This document shows, piece by piece, positions 13,801 through 27,300 of a stretch of DNA of 64,000 nt (its first letter is position 1; the number at the start of each line of letters is the position of its first letter). The position numbers and the translations under genes are program-made. Source of the DNA: Tetrahymena elliotti 4EA (lineage: Eukaryota > Ciliophora > Oligohymenophorea > Hymenostomatida > Tetrahymenidae). The DNA is taken from the NCBI GenBank assembly GCA_000231825.2, contig JH720351.1, positions 372,001 to 436,000 on the forward strand, written 5' to 3'. The notes under the pieces were generated by a model. That model had not been told where the DNA came from, did not search any database, and worked only from the letters and a program-made list of their open reading frames with translations.

Positions 13801-16800
13801 TATTCCCAATGAAAATCTAAGGTTTAGCATAAATTGAAAAAATAGCTTGTGGAGCTACTCATTCATTAGCTTTGGGAGAAGATATTTTCATAGAAGAAGA
13901 CTTAGGTGACATGGCCTAATTTCACAGTGAATTTAACAAAAAGGTAAAATAAAAACAAATCTAAAAAGCCTATTTATATTATATAAAGGAAATATCAACT
14001 CTGAGAATAATTTTATAAAATATAGGTAGCTTATAGCTGGGGAAATGCTTTTGAAAACAAACTAGGGCATGGAGAAAAGGAAAACCTTTTTGAACCAACT
14101 AGAATTTAATCTAACTATAGTCTTATTGATATATTTGCAGGAGGGCATCACAGTGCTGCTATAGATAAAGAGCGAAATTTAATAGTTTGGGGACCCTATC
14201 ATTACTTTGGTTATTAAAAGCCTGAAGAAAAGAATAGAAAGAATCACAGGCCAGATGCAAATGAATTTACAAGACCTACAATACATCCTAGATAATAATT
14301 GATATCTTAAGTTTAAAAAGTTGCTCTAGGTGATAAATATAGCATAGTTTTAAATCAAATAAACTAAGTTTTTTAATGGGGAGCATTTGATAAGACTTAT
14401 GAAAATAAATTATAAGAGTTTCCAAATTTATCGAGAAACCAAATAAATGAGTCTCTTATGATAAATATATCCAAACTAAACACACCTTCTTCTTTAATTA
14501 CTAGAATAGCTGTGTCAAATAATCATGCAGCATTAATTTCTAAAAATTAACTTTACACTTGGGGATATGATTTAAACACTGGTAGACTGAGTCAAGGATA
14601 TGAATTCTATGATTAGTAAAGATATTCTTGTTAAATTTGTATTTTAAAAATGAATTTTAATAACTAAAAAGATAATTAGAAGAATAAAAGATGATTGATG
14701 ATATTTACTAGGAAGATTCTCAAGAAAATTAATAAAAAGACAAAACATAAATAACAGATTTAAATACATTTATAGAGCATCCTTTAGCTTGCACATATTT
14801 AAATAGATTCATGCATGATAAAATGAGTATATTTAAGTAAATTATAAATATTTAAATAAATTAATCTTAGATAATATTTCAAAATATTATAAAAGCACTT
14901 TATAAAAGCAGAAGCATGCTCAACTCAAGAAAAAATAGCTTAATAAATACTATGGATTGGATTAAAACTTATATAAAGAGAGTCTTAGCGACTTTCCTCA
15001 AGATTTTTAGGTAGAGGAAGATCTAGAAGAAGAAGATGAAGATGGAGTCGGGAATAAAGATATGGAAGAAGATGTTATGGCAGATTTTAATGACATAGAA
15101 AAGAAAAAGAGAAGAGATGAGCAAAGAAAATAGACATAAATCAGATTAAAATAAGAATAGCAAAAATAAAAGCAATACCAATAATCTTTATAGCTTTAAA
15201 TGTAATAAAAATAAACTTCTATCATCATTAAATAAGCTTCTGATGGGAGGAAGAGAACATATATGAAACCCAGTACTTATAAGACTATTCTCTATGATTC
15301 ATCTATGGTAGAAGCAAATAGCTAATCAAAAATTCTAGGATCTTTCAATTAAAATACAAAAGAGTTTAAAAAATTTAAAACTTTAGAAACTATGTGTAAA
15401 TTTTAGCTTTTTTATTTTAAGATTAAAATGACTTTTTTATTTTTTTATAGATAAAGCAAGCAAAAATAATTCTCCTACTTAAAAGAATAAAATGGACCTC
15501 TCATAAAGCATTCTAAATTATCCTAGTATTTAGATTAACCTCAATGATTTTTACACTGATCCTATTAAAAATAATAGTTTGTATTAAGAAATAATGTCAC
15601 AGGGAAAACCTGAGCTTATGTCTTTAATTAAAGATGAAGATGGATATGGAATATTTAATTTTGATAATATTATTAATTTATATGATAAAGTTGTTAACAT
15701 TTAAAACGAAGTGAAATTGAATTTCAACAAATACAAGGAATACATGGAATAAAGGACTAAAATGAAAACAGTAATAGAGTCAAAAATATTAAAAAGAATT
15801 TAAGAGAAACCTTTCAATATTGATGAGAAAAACTTAACCAATTACAGTATGCTTACATATAATGAAGCTTATTAAAATCACAAATTATAGTACTTTAAAT
15901 TACATTTTTTCCTTTTTTAACAATTAATAAAATAAAAATAGCTATTCTTATTTATTAACTCAATTGACTACTCACCCTTGCTATCTAGTTAAGATTTATG
16001 AAACAAAAAAAATAAAAGAAGAGGATTTCATACTAATTATTAAAGATATTTTTAGTGACTTAGAGTCTAATAGTAGAATGCTGAAAGTTTATATTGAAAT
16101 TTGCAAAAGGGTGCTGTTTTTAGATATTAAAAAGAAGTCTATCAGAAACAGCAATTTCTCATTAGATTTTAATAAAGAAACTTCACTCAGCTCAACTTTT
16201 GTAAAGCTGTTTGAGTTTCTATATGAATCATTTACCTTAAATGTGCTGATAAGTAGAAATTTCAGAATATTTTTGAGATAAAAAGTAATGGATTATTGCA
16301 GTTCAGATACAGGCTCTAATTCAGCAATTTAATAAACATTATTTGTTCTTCGAAAAGATATTATCTAAAATATCAATGGGGTTTCAAACGAAGAAGTCAT
16401 CAAATAAATTTGTTTATCAAATGCTTACAAAATAACTCAATTCTTAGATATTGTTATTCCTCAAATAAATTTTAATGCCAAAAAAAATGATTCAACTATT
16501 AAAGGAGCACTTCCTGAGAAGATTAGAGAGTTGATATAATTTTCTTCAGACATAATTCTGAAAAAAATTGGAGAAGAGAATGAAGATAAATTAAACTAAA
16601 AATTTTTATGTAAAGAAAATTCTCAAAATTAAAAAATTAATTTATTAATAAAAAATAAAAAGATATGATCATTTCAAATGTTTTGAAGAACTGCGAAGAT
16701 AAAATAGACACAGCAAATATGTAGTGATTTATTTATTATTTTAAAGGCAAAAAAATTATCCAATTTATTTTTTTAGATTACTGAGATACAATTTTGAATC

Positions 16801-19454
16801 AGTGATTTAGATTTTCAAACAATTTATCAGCGGAGAGTCTTATGGTATGATTCATAATTTCTTAATTAAAATTTGGTATCAAATATTTTACTTTTAATAA
16901 GAGTCTCAGTCAGAAGAATATACTATTGTTAATACTTATATGAAAACTAAGGAGCTAGAAAAAGATATTATTTACAAAAAATTGATGGGCAAAAAGAAAA
17001 CTAGAAAAATAAACAACGGTTATGATAATATAACAGAAATATACAATAATTCAATTAAAGTAATTAATATTAAATTTAGATATTTATTTATTATGATATC
17101 GAATTTATGAATATAGCACTATGATGATAAAATAATTGTCAGTTTATCAACACTCTCTATGATTACTAAATTTCTTCACAGAAATCCTATTTATGTCAAA
17201 TAAAGTAACAAAGAAGACTTTATATTTTAGGTAAAATAAATAAAATAGTATTAAATAAAGAAATACTTATTCTTAAATAGCTTATTGAAGAACTCATTAA
17301 AGATACAAAAAGTTTTATATACCAAGAATTAGATTAAAAAGAAGATAGAAAAGTATGTGTTAAGCTTAAAAATAGATTATTTTATCATTTTGAAGTAGAA
17401 GGATTTAAAAGATGTGTGGATTGTGGTGTATATTTACCTGCTTACCACTTAAAAAGTAATGACCATAATTTAATTGAAAGATTCTAAGTTTACAATCCTG
17501 AAGAAATAGAAAATCTAACTATTCAGTTTATTAAAAGGTTACCAAATAAATCAACTTATGACTAAATATTTGGTGGAAAACTCTAATTTGAGCAATTTTT
17601 TAACAAATTTGTTAAAAATTTATATAAGTAAGGAAATGTAATAGATGCCAAAGTCTTAATGAGCTTTAAGAGGAAATTTGAAAATTAGATCATTTAAAAG
17701 CAAAATGATTAAGCTGTACATTTTTTCTTATCTAAATTTAATTTAAATAATATTTTCCATTCAACAATCAAAGAATTGTATAAAAATATTTTAACAAGAA
17801 ATTAAATTTCGTTTCAAATAATAAAATTTAAATATTTTTTTTCAAACAAAATGTTTGATTCACTAAATTTATTCAATTTGATAGCAAAAATTTTACAAAA
17901 AAATTAAACTTGAATAAAATCCTCAATTTAAGAAATGTCAACAAAAAAAATACTTTAATTAAGATTTTTTTCATTTATTTTATTTCTGATATTAATTCAC
18001 ACAAAAAGTTAAATTTTCCATTCAATAACCCATTTATTTTTTAAAGAAATAAGATAAATTTATTTCATTTCAAATATCAGCTCATGTAAAAAACTTTATT
18101 TGATTGAATAAAACTTTTCATTCAATAAAGTGGTTTAATTTGATTACAAAAATATTTCTTTAAATAAATAGGATGAATTAAATATTTTTCTAAATATTTC
18201 ATATTGGTTATTCTTTCGAGAAATTTTGGAATATAATTTTTACGAAATTAGAAGAATTGTTTTTAATTTCAAATATCAATTAAAATCTTTTTTAAAAGCA
18301 AATAAAGTTTATGAATAAATAATTTTTTTAATCTTTTATTACTTTATAAAAAAGTATGACTTTGGATCAACATAACAGAAAAATCCATAATTAGAATACT
18401 TATAATCTCTAAAACGTATGTTAGATAAAAAGACTATGCAAATATTGTCATACTACTAGAAGATGTAGAGTCTCTATAAAGTCTTTTTTGAATTAAAGTA
18501 GAGCTTGTAGGATTAAATAAAACTTATTACTGTAAAATAGGCATAATAGTTTTTGATTTTAAATAATTGTCACTTTGGATTAGCTAATATTGTAAATTTT
18601 AATATTTTACAATCAATCATTTATTAATATATATTTTATTAAAAAAAGGAATTACAATAACTTTTAGACTCTAATCCTAACTCTGCTATTGAAGAAATTT
18701 AATGTTAACTTCATAGTAAAAGTATGAGCAAAGATATATATACTAACATAGATCTTTTCTCAAAGTATAATCTGAATTAAGTTATCAAAAACAGTAACAA
18801 TTTTCTTACTATTTCATTTTAAATAAATTGAAAATTATTTATTAAATTTTAGTTAAAAATCTAAACTTGAATGGAGATTTTATATAAATTTATATGTTTG
18901 GTGAGTACTCTTTCAATTTACTAAAGATTAAAAAAGCAACTAAATGTATTGACCCTAGCATCATTTCTTACATAAATGAATATGTTGATTACAAAAAGCT
19001 GTAAAAATTTTATTTTTTATTTATCATACATACTAATTAATCATATATAAAAAAGTAAAAACTTAGAGTAGATACAAGACTGTTTGTTTTATATAATAAC
19101 TAATTTCTAGAAAAATAAAATTGACATAGATGTAATATATAAAGAATAAGGATCCAGTATCCTTAATTTACTATGTAAAAATAAGAAATTTAGATAGCTT
19201 AGAATAGATCATTTTACAATAACTGCTGATCAGCTGAAAGATATGAGAAAATAGAGTTTAGGCTAAGATGGAGGAAGAATGAAGTAAATTTAATATATTA
19301 TTTGTCTTTTGGGCTCAATTAATTGTTTACTTTAAAAAATAGTTTAAAATTAGGATTTACTACATTTATATTGAAAGGTTTTCTAAAATTGATAGGAAAA
19401 GTTGAAGATAACAAAACTATTTATTAATAAATTTATATTAACAATTCACTATGA
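10886..19454 (+). CDS. Giant RCC1-repeat protein with C-terminal IQGAP/Ras-GAP-like region (copy B)
   Basis: Paralogue of the preceding gene with the same plan. ATG 10886 opens MQAKLSENQVRSSGSYKV. RCC1 units include LFTWGDNRCGNLGLGDN, VSCGVFHMACITNDGFCYSWG, IYGWGKNDQGQLGIGA and CGATHSLALGEDIF, spread over about 11160-14600 across several introns. A disordered linker follows (about 14660-15900, with an acidic run EDLEEEDEDG near 15020). The GAP-like part starts near 15960 (TTHPCYLVKIYETKKIKEED) and includes LPEKIRELIQFSSDIILKKI. A Cys pair (RCVDCGVYL) lies near 17410. The C-terminal exon (KLGFTTFILKGFLKL) ends in TGA at 19452-19454. Exon borders in the C-terminal half were not all resolved. 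RCC1 identity is firm; the GAP-like call is tentative. A GTPase-regulating scaffold role is inferred only from the domains. Confidence 0.8.
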
Positions 19455-20053
19455 TAGATAAGGCAACCTTGAAATATCACCAAATTTTCCAATAAAATTA
19501 TTATAATTACTTACTTACTCTTAAAAATTTAATATATTTTCAAAAAATTAATTTTTTTTGATGCAAAGAAATTAACTTATTAATTTGTTTTAATATATAA
19601 TTATTTAACTACAAATTTTGTTTCACTTTTGAAATTTTTTTCTACTTCAAAAATAAATAGCATTTGATCTTACATAATATTTATTAAATTCTTTATTTGT
19701 TAATATCCCTATTATTTTCATAAAAAGGTCTTTGATTAAAACTTTTGATTTTTGTAGATAAAAATTACTTATAAGGTTAAAATTATTTTCAGAAAATTCA
19801 AAATTACTACAATAAAAAATAATTTATTGGGTAGGATAATTTAAAAAATAAATTCTAAAAAAAATATTAACAACTTTAAAATAATATTGTGTTTCATTAA
19901 AGAAATAAAGATAAAATTTGCTTTTTGTATATTTTTTTTTTCAAATGATATTGAATATTAATTTAATTATTTTATTTATTTGTAATTCTTTGTTAAGCTC
20001 TTTATTTTTTTATTAGTTGAAAAGAAATATGTTTAGAATTCGTTTTTTTAATC
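19455..20053. other. Intergenic, AT-rich
   Basis: I see nothing beyond AT-rich sequence with poly-A/T tracts. No supported coding frame on either strand. Confidence 0.45.
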
Positions 20054-20580
20054 ATGTCTACTAATACTAAGAAGAAAGATAAGATTAGTAAACAAATTAT
20101 TATTAATAGCAAAAATATTAGAATATTGAATTTGATATTATTAATTATAACTCAATTAAATATTGCTTTCTAAAATCAATATACTTATTCTCTCTATTAG
20201 GGTCTTTTGGAATCAATCTAAGAGTACATTTTTGCTATGGTAATATAGCATATTCTATTAGTTTATAGTTCTTTGCATTTATGAAACTAATTATTTTTCC
20301 TATATTGGTTATTAGAAATACTTCATTTTGTTCAACCAAACTTTTAAATTCATTTTATTTTAAAAAGCTTATTTATAAAATGATATCCTAAAAATTTGAC
20401 TCTTCGCTAATCCAAACCACCAAAACTTCTTTAGCGATCGGATATTCGCAAAATATTTATCTATAATTTTACATTATTTCATAGCATATTCTTTTTGTTC
20501 TCGACTAGGTTCTGCTATTAGGACATCAATTATATTTAAAATTATTATGTAAAACTAATTATTCAAAGCATTATTTATGA
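20054..20580 (+). CDS. Possible small membrane protein (weak candidate)
   Basis: With the ciliate code ATG 20054 opens MSTNTKKKDKISKQIIINSK, then a hydrophobic run, with TGA at 20281-20283 (76 aa). A 29-nt GT-AG intron (20240-20268) would extend the frame to TGA at 20578-20580 with further hydrophobic segments, but that intron is much shorter than the others in this window. I recognise no family. A basic N-terminus followed by hydrophobic stretches could be a real membrane protein, or chance at this base composition. Confidence 0.2.
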
Positions 20581-21365
20581 AAGACATGATCACAACTTAA
20601 TTAGATAGGAAGTTAATTTCCTTTTGAAAATTCATCACTTAAACAAATAGAGCAACTAAAGAAATTCTTATCATATTTATACATAACGTTCATTTTTATT
20701 GCTTAATTTGTTTAAAAAAGGGTAAAACTTAACAAAAAAGTATTTTTTAGGAAACTTTTTTCAATTATTTAAATCTTTATTTTTGATCAAAATTTTATTT
20801 ATTACAACAAAAGACTCAAGAAAAAAATAAGTATTTGAAAATATTTTTAAAATAAAACAATGATGATACCTCTTTTTCTTAACATTTTGTAATAATCTTA
20901 AGTATTTTCATTTTAATACCTTTAGTAAATTTCAAATCTAAAAGTTCTTATCAAACATTTTTTGTAAATTTTCATTTTCATAATTAAATCATAAATTACT
21001 GAATACATCATAATGATATTTATATTTTTTTTCAGATCAATGTAAAAACACTAAAGAATTAAAAAATGATCTTTAATATTAATTAAAATAAAACTATTGT
21101 GTAATGAAAACTTGAAGAAGAAAGTATTTTAATTAAAAAAAATCTAATTGATAAAGTTTTGAGTTTTAAGATTTTTTAACAAATTTAAAAAAATGATTAG
21201 TAGTGTTGGAAAACATGTTTATTATTATATCAACAAAACCAAGAAGTACATTTACTAAATCTAAACAAAATTAGAGGAGAATTAAAAAATATTAAAAATG
21301 TTAATTAATCAACAAAAACATGAAGAACATAAAGTAAAAAATTTAAAATAAATGAACTATAATTT
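20581..21365. other. Intergenic, with one weak plus-strand ORF
   Basis: Mostly AT-rich spacer. An ORF starts at ATG 21193 (MISSVGKHVYYYINKTKKYI..., rich in K/E/Q) and runs to about 21462, so its 3' half lies antisense to the end of the minus-strand surface-protein gene. Nothing else supports it and I do not annotate it as a gene. Confidence 0.35.
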
Positions 21366-24300
21366 TCAATCTTCAATTAATTAATCATATCCTGCCTTGG
21401 TTTTTTAGTTAGGAGGTGGGTTTATTTTAATTTGGATTCTGTCAAAAGGATTCTCTTATTGAGTTTAAGCTTCTTGCTTAGGGGCATCATTCTTAAAATG
21501 AGAGCTTAAATCATTTTCTGATGGTAACAAATCTGGGTTTTAGAAAGGTTTACCATCAAATGAATCATCTAAGTTATGACCTCTACTTGAAACTTCTACT
21601 TAAGTAGTATCTTCTCCTCCAAGAGAAGAGTCATTGAGATTTTATTGGGCAAGTTACTTTCTCTTTTCACGTTACATTTCAACATCTCTCCACTTATGGG
21701 AAACTTCCAAACCTTACTACATACTTTTATATTTTCTCCAGAAAAGGCATGTTGTCATACAGAAGAAAACCATGATAAGTATGCAAGCAAATAAGAAAGC
21801 ATAGACACTAGCCTCTCCTTAAACAAATACTTAGACTTTTCCAACTTATGTATTTTCATAGAATACTTTCATTTCCTTCAAATCTTTGTTAGGCATACTT
21901 GATATAGTAGCTACAACACTAAGGTAATAGATTTTGTCGTCATCATCAAGATTAATATTGAACTTAATATCTTCAGAGTATTATAAATCAAAATAAACTG
22001 TCTTTTATTTAACATTATTTTCTTATAAGACTAGTTTAGGATCAACATTATTCTTAAAGTGAAGTTAGTTTTTAGCATCGTGTTCATAGTAGTTTTTAGC
22101 ACCACACTTACCCAAAACATTTAAGATTTCTATGTCTGTTGAGTAAATCACATCATATTGTACCTTTGATTTTTCCTTAATCTTTTTAATTTAAAATATA
22201 TTTAATTCAATATCAAAATTAAATAAACTATATTACTTTATCAGTACAAGAAGAGCACATTATAGGTGTAAAGGTAATTTCAGTTTAACCACCTACTTGT
22301 CTCTTATGATAGATTACACCTTCATTACCAGGTACAATTGTATTATGAGGAATCAACTTTTAAAGAGTGAAAAAGTCAGGACGAAGTTTGAAGAAAGATT
22401 CTTCTAATGATGTTCTTAATGAGAAATATACTGGTCCTATTTTTTTAATAAAAATCATTTAAAAATTTATCTCATAAATTAAATAAATAAATAAAATATA
22501 GTACCTTTATTAACTTTAAAGCTAAATACATTAGAAGATCCTGGTACAGATTTAAATTCAACATTATAATTTCTATCAAGGAAAGCATCGTAGTCTTAAC
22601 TAGAACCTAAAATTAAATCACCAGTACAATGGGTAATTTAAAGAGTAATAAAACCGTTCTAAGGGGCAATAACTTCATAATAATTTATAGATTTAGCAGT
22701 CATAGCGTGCTCAATCTAATAAGTTAAAGGGACTAAAAGCATATCTCTTGAGTTAATTGATAAACTAATGTTTAATGTCTTAGTTTCATGTTCATTCTTA
22801 AAAACAATCTCATAAGTTCCATTTCTTTCAGGTAAACCGTATGAAAGGGAATATTCATGAGAAGATATTAATTCAAGTGATTGGGGATCCTTAGTTATAT
22901 CCTTATAATCTTATCTATTCTTCATTAAATCGTGGAAAGCTGTCACAGTCAAGTGATTTTCCATAGAGAAAAATTTAGAATGAGAAAACACATTTAATCT
23001 AGCAGGTGCTTCATATTCGAAATGGTGATATCTATTTTATTTAAATTTTTTATTTTATTTTGAGTTATTGATTAATTAAATCTCATAAAATGCTTTCAAT
23101 TATTCATAAAAAATTAATAAAATTATATTTTATTTTACTTGTTTTCTTGATAAAAATAATTTTAAATTAATTTGAAAAATAAATGTCATTTAATCAAAAT
23201 TTCTCTAGAAATTCATAAAAATATTATTTAAGTAGAGTATTGTTTCTTTTCTAGAGGTTTTTAAACTTTTTTTATATTTTAGAAAATTTTTTGCTCTTTT
23301 ATTTTTTTTAACAAAATCAGATATTGTTTGCTTTAAGTCTATTTTATAGAATTTTATTTTTTTTTGAAAAAAAAATAAATGAAAATATAATTACAAGTAA
23401 GTAATCTTTTTCTGAGGAGGAATGCTGCTACCCATGATTTGACCATCATAAATGTATCTATACTCATCACCAGCGCTATAAACTAAAGAGTAGTTTGAAG
23501 CTATGCCTCTTTTATCAACATTTTTAACACATAAATAAATTTCTGATTCATAGAAGAATTCACTCAAATCATCAAATAAAGCATTATTGTCTCTTTATTC
23601 ATTTTTATCATTATTTTTGTTTTCATTAGATATTTTGGTGGGCTTGTTATATATATTGACATCTTTGTTATCTTCAAAATCTTATCTTGGTCTGATAGTT
23701 TTATGAATAAATTTGTCATTAGGATTAACTTTAACAGGGCCAATATAGTCTTACAATATGTAAGAATAACGGTAACTGTAATAAAGTTCAACTTCACCAT
23801 TAATTTAATTTAAAGTAATGGAGGTTTCTTCATCAGTGTCAACTGAGAGTCTATATAAATTTATTCCTTTGTCATCAACAAAGTCTATAATTTGACGTCC
23901 TTCTTGTAACCATGTAAAATCTTATTACAACAAAATACTCAAGAAAGCATGAGTTTCTGCTTTATTGTTAACTTCTAATCCAATAATATATAAACAATTT
24001 GAGCAGTAAAGTTTGGTGTTATTACGAGAAATATGAATAACTGAAGAAGATTCACCAGCAGTATGTTGGTCATCTATTTAAGGACTAACTTCTTACAAGC
24101 ACTTTTAGAAATCTTAGAAACTTGAAGTCTTAGCCTTCTTACAAACACGAAGCTACATATCAGGGAAACCAATTTCACGAGAGAGTTTAATGGAAAAATC
24201 ACTATCTGTAAAATGGAAATACTTAAAGTATTTAGCTTTTTTTTCTTTCAAGTAGACTTCCTAAGGAATACCATGCATAACATCGATAACATTAGTAGTT

Positions 24301-27300
24301 CCTTACATAGCAACCATAATAAATTTACCAGCAGATTATGAAACACAGGTAACTTCAAGAATTAAAACAGGATTTCTTTCAACTGTGATATTATACTTTT
24401 TCATGGCTGAAACTAATCTTTTATTAGTGATTTCCATAAAGTTAGAATATGAAACAAAATCAAGAGCTCCACCAGCTATATTTGGGTATCTATTGTGCAA
24501 ATCATCTTTAACCATAGCTCCAATAACCTTTATATTTTAAAAAAGTTTTTAATTTAAATAAATATTTCAAAAATTACAGCTTATCCAGATAGAGTTGTCA
24601 TAGCTACTTAAATAGAATCGTTTTCTTCCAATAAATTTTTAAGATTGAGATAAAAAAACTTTGATTGTAAATTATCAATGGTGAATTCAAGTTATTGATT
24701 AAAATGCAAATCACTATAGATAGTACTAACAAGGATAGTATATTTGTCATTAACTCTATCAGAAGAAATCTCATCAGCAGGGTTAGTTACAATATCAGTT
24801 GTATGATCATTTCCATCTGTTGGAAGGCCTTTGTAATAACTAAGAGAAATTAATATAATGCAATCAGGCCAGCATTTATCCAAAGCTTGAGTTTAGAAAG
24901 TGATTTAATGGGAGTTATGTATTCCAGAAGTAAAATGATATTTAGCTAAATCTTACTAATCAGAAGAATTAGGGAAAGGCCATTAATTAGGAGGTAACCT
25001 TTCAGAATTCTTAAAAATAAAAACATTGAACCCAGTGTGTCCATAAATTGATGAAGCGAAAATATTAAGATTATGATCTTTATTGGTGGGTAAGAAGTAG
25101 AAGTTAGTATAAGAATCAATAAAGTGAATACCATCTTAATACTAAATACCTTCTTTCAATTCAATAGCAAAATTTCTATTCCAAACTGTAAGTGAATATG
25201 AAATGAAAAGATTCATTTAGCTCTAAATTGCTATAAAAATATCGCAAGAAGGTTTACCCTGGCAAATCTTCTCAACATCCTCAGCTTTAAGAATGTATTA
25301 GCTTGTAGAAAAGTCATACTTTAAAAAAAAAATGAATTAATTAATATTATTAAAATACTTAAATAATTTACATTGTATTCATATGATTCATCTTTATCAA
25401 AAGGAGCACTGCCAATTTTCATTTGAATCTTCAAGTTTTTATTTGCATGATCGTTAGAATGTGTTGAAATAACATAAGACATTCCATTATTACCAACATG
25501 AATCTAGTAAAGTTTTTAGTCTTCTGGTTCAAGCATATCATTAATTGTATTTCCTAATTCTATTACTTTAGTGTGAGCATCTGAAGTAATGTGTAACTAG
25601 AATTATATTTCATTGGAGCTGGTAAAACTATCTTAAACAGTAGGTAAAATATCAAAGGCATGCTCAGTAGTCATCAAACAAATCTTGTAAACAGCATTTT
25701 TCTTGAATTAAGGATCATTTCTTGAAATAAAAAGAACACCATTGTTAGAAGACCACATAAAACCATTTTAACCTTCATAAGGCATAGTACCATCATTATT
25801 AACCATAATAACTATTTTATCTTTAGATCCACGAACATTAATCTCAATATCTTCAAACTCAAAATTGGTTTACTCTGAAACAGGTAATGAGGAATAAGGA
25901 TCGAAAATGAAATATTTCTTTCTTTAGTTTTTAGTTAACTACCCATAATAAATAGAACCACTCTAAATTTAAGTAATCAAAGTAGAATCAACTCTATCAA
26001 CCTGATTTTTAAATTAATATTTTTTACTCAATTTTCAAACAAAACTTTTAATTCAATTAAGAATATAAAAACAAAATTAATTCAAAAAATCAAAAGCAGA
26101 ATATTTGTATTAATTTTCTATTCTTAACATTTTTTAAAGAATTTTTGCTTGTTATTTTGATATTTTTACTTACTTTTTTTGAAGAATGAAGAAAAAAACT
26201 TTTGTTTCACCAAATTTCAAATTTTGAAAAAAGATTAGTTTTTTTCAAGATAAAATGATATTTTTAATTTGAAAAGACAAAAAATTACTTCAACAACAAT
26301 AGAGTAGATTGTTGATGTGTGACCATAGACTCCAACATAAACCACTCCTGTTTAAGTGTTTTTGTTAGTTAATACAATAGGTTTTGTGTTGATTCCTTTA
26401 TAAAGAGTCTTTGGTTTGCATTCTGCATTAGGCTTCATACACTCGCTCTCAACTGAAGCATACAATTAGACATGAGGAGAAGAAGTTTTGACTGAGATCG
26501 ATTTAATGTCAGATGTTTTATCAATAAAGAGGGCATAATAATGGTATTCGTTTAAATTAATTTAATTTTCAAAAACTTTATTTTCAACTAATTTGTATTA
26601 CTAATTTTGGAATTAGTTAGTAAAAACTTCAACTAGGTATTCTGTATCCTAATTAGCATTATTTGGAATCAAACCAATAACATATTGACATGTTTCTTTA
26701 TCCTAGTCAGAGCAATTAGGAATAAACTAGATTGTTTTAGTCATGTAATCGTTTTCAAAACTTGAGATTTTGGATTCCAATTTGTCCTTGTTATCTTTAG
26801 TATAGAGCTCTGAAATACAATCAGTAGATTTGCATTCTCTTAAATATAGATTTGATCCACCACTTGTATTTTTTAAATCAACCTTAATATATTCATCAGC
26901 ACTTCTAGGAGTATGTAAGATAATATTAACCAAATCGTCTCCCTTAATTTTTCCTGCAATTAATTCATTGAGATTTATTTCAGGCAAGGACTTTCTGGAG
27001 GACTAATTTTTTTTAATAGTTTAAATTAAATTTCAATAATTATAATTAAATTCTAATAATTTTATTATGTTTAAAGAATTCTTCTTACCTAAATTTCAAA
27101 TTTGAAGAAACCTGAATCTACTTCGGATTGTAAACCAAAATAGTAAAATGACTTTTCTTCAATGTAAACTTTTTATGCTGTCCTTTAAGAGACAAGTAAG
27201 GAATATTGCTTGTTCACCTAACTATCAATTTCTTTTGATTCATATTCAATGCTTTGAGTAAAGTTTTAATTCCAGTAAGTTTATGATTAAATTTAATTCT

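Larger units (their letters stand above)
2319..19454 (+). repeat. Tandem duplication of the RCC1/GAP-like gene
   Basis: Two head-to-tail genes (2319-10249 and 10886-19454) show the same domain order and colinear similar segments. Both start MQA. Shared pairs include SRISAGLNHGLAI / KRIASGLKHNLAI at the N-terminus, SAGSHHSAAL / FAGGHHSAAI in the propeller, HPCYLIKIYE / HPCYLVKIYE at the start of the GAP-like part, MFGEYSYFQL / MFGEYSFNLL, and GFTKFNKKG / GFTTFILKG at the C-terminus. Protein similarity is clear but the DNA has diverged, so the duplication is old. Confidence 0.85.

Noticed and set aside
21193..21462. Plus-strand ORF MISSVGKHVYYYINKTKKYI...
   Set aside because: Its second half is antisense to the end of the surface-protein gene and there is no supporting homology; kept only as a note.
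24692..25134. Minus-strand standard-code ORFs within 24.7-25.1 kb as separate genes
   Set aside because: They lie within the giant surface-protein gene; some are its own frame broken at TAA/TAG, others are shadows.
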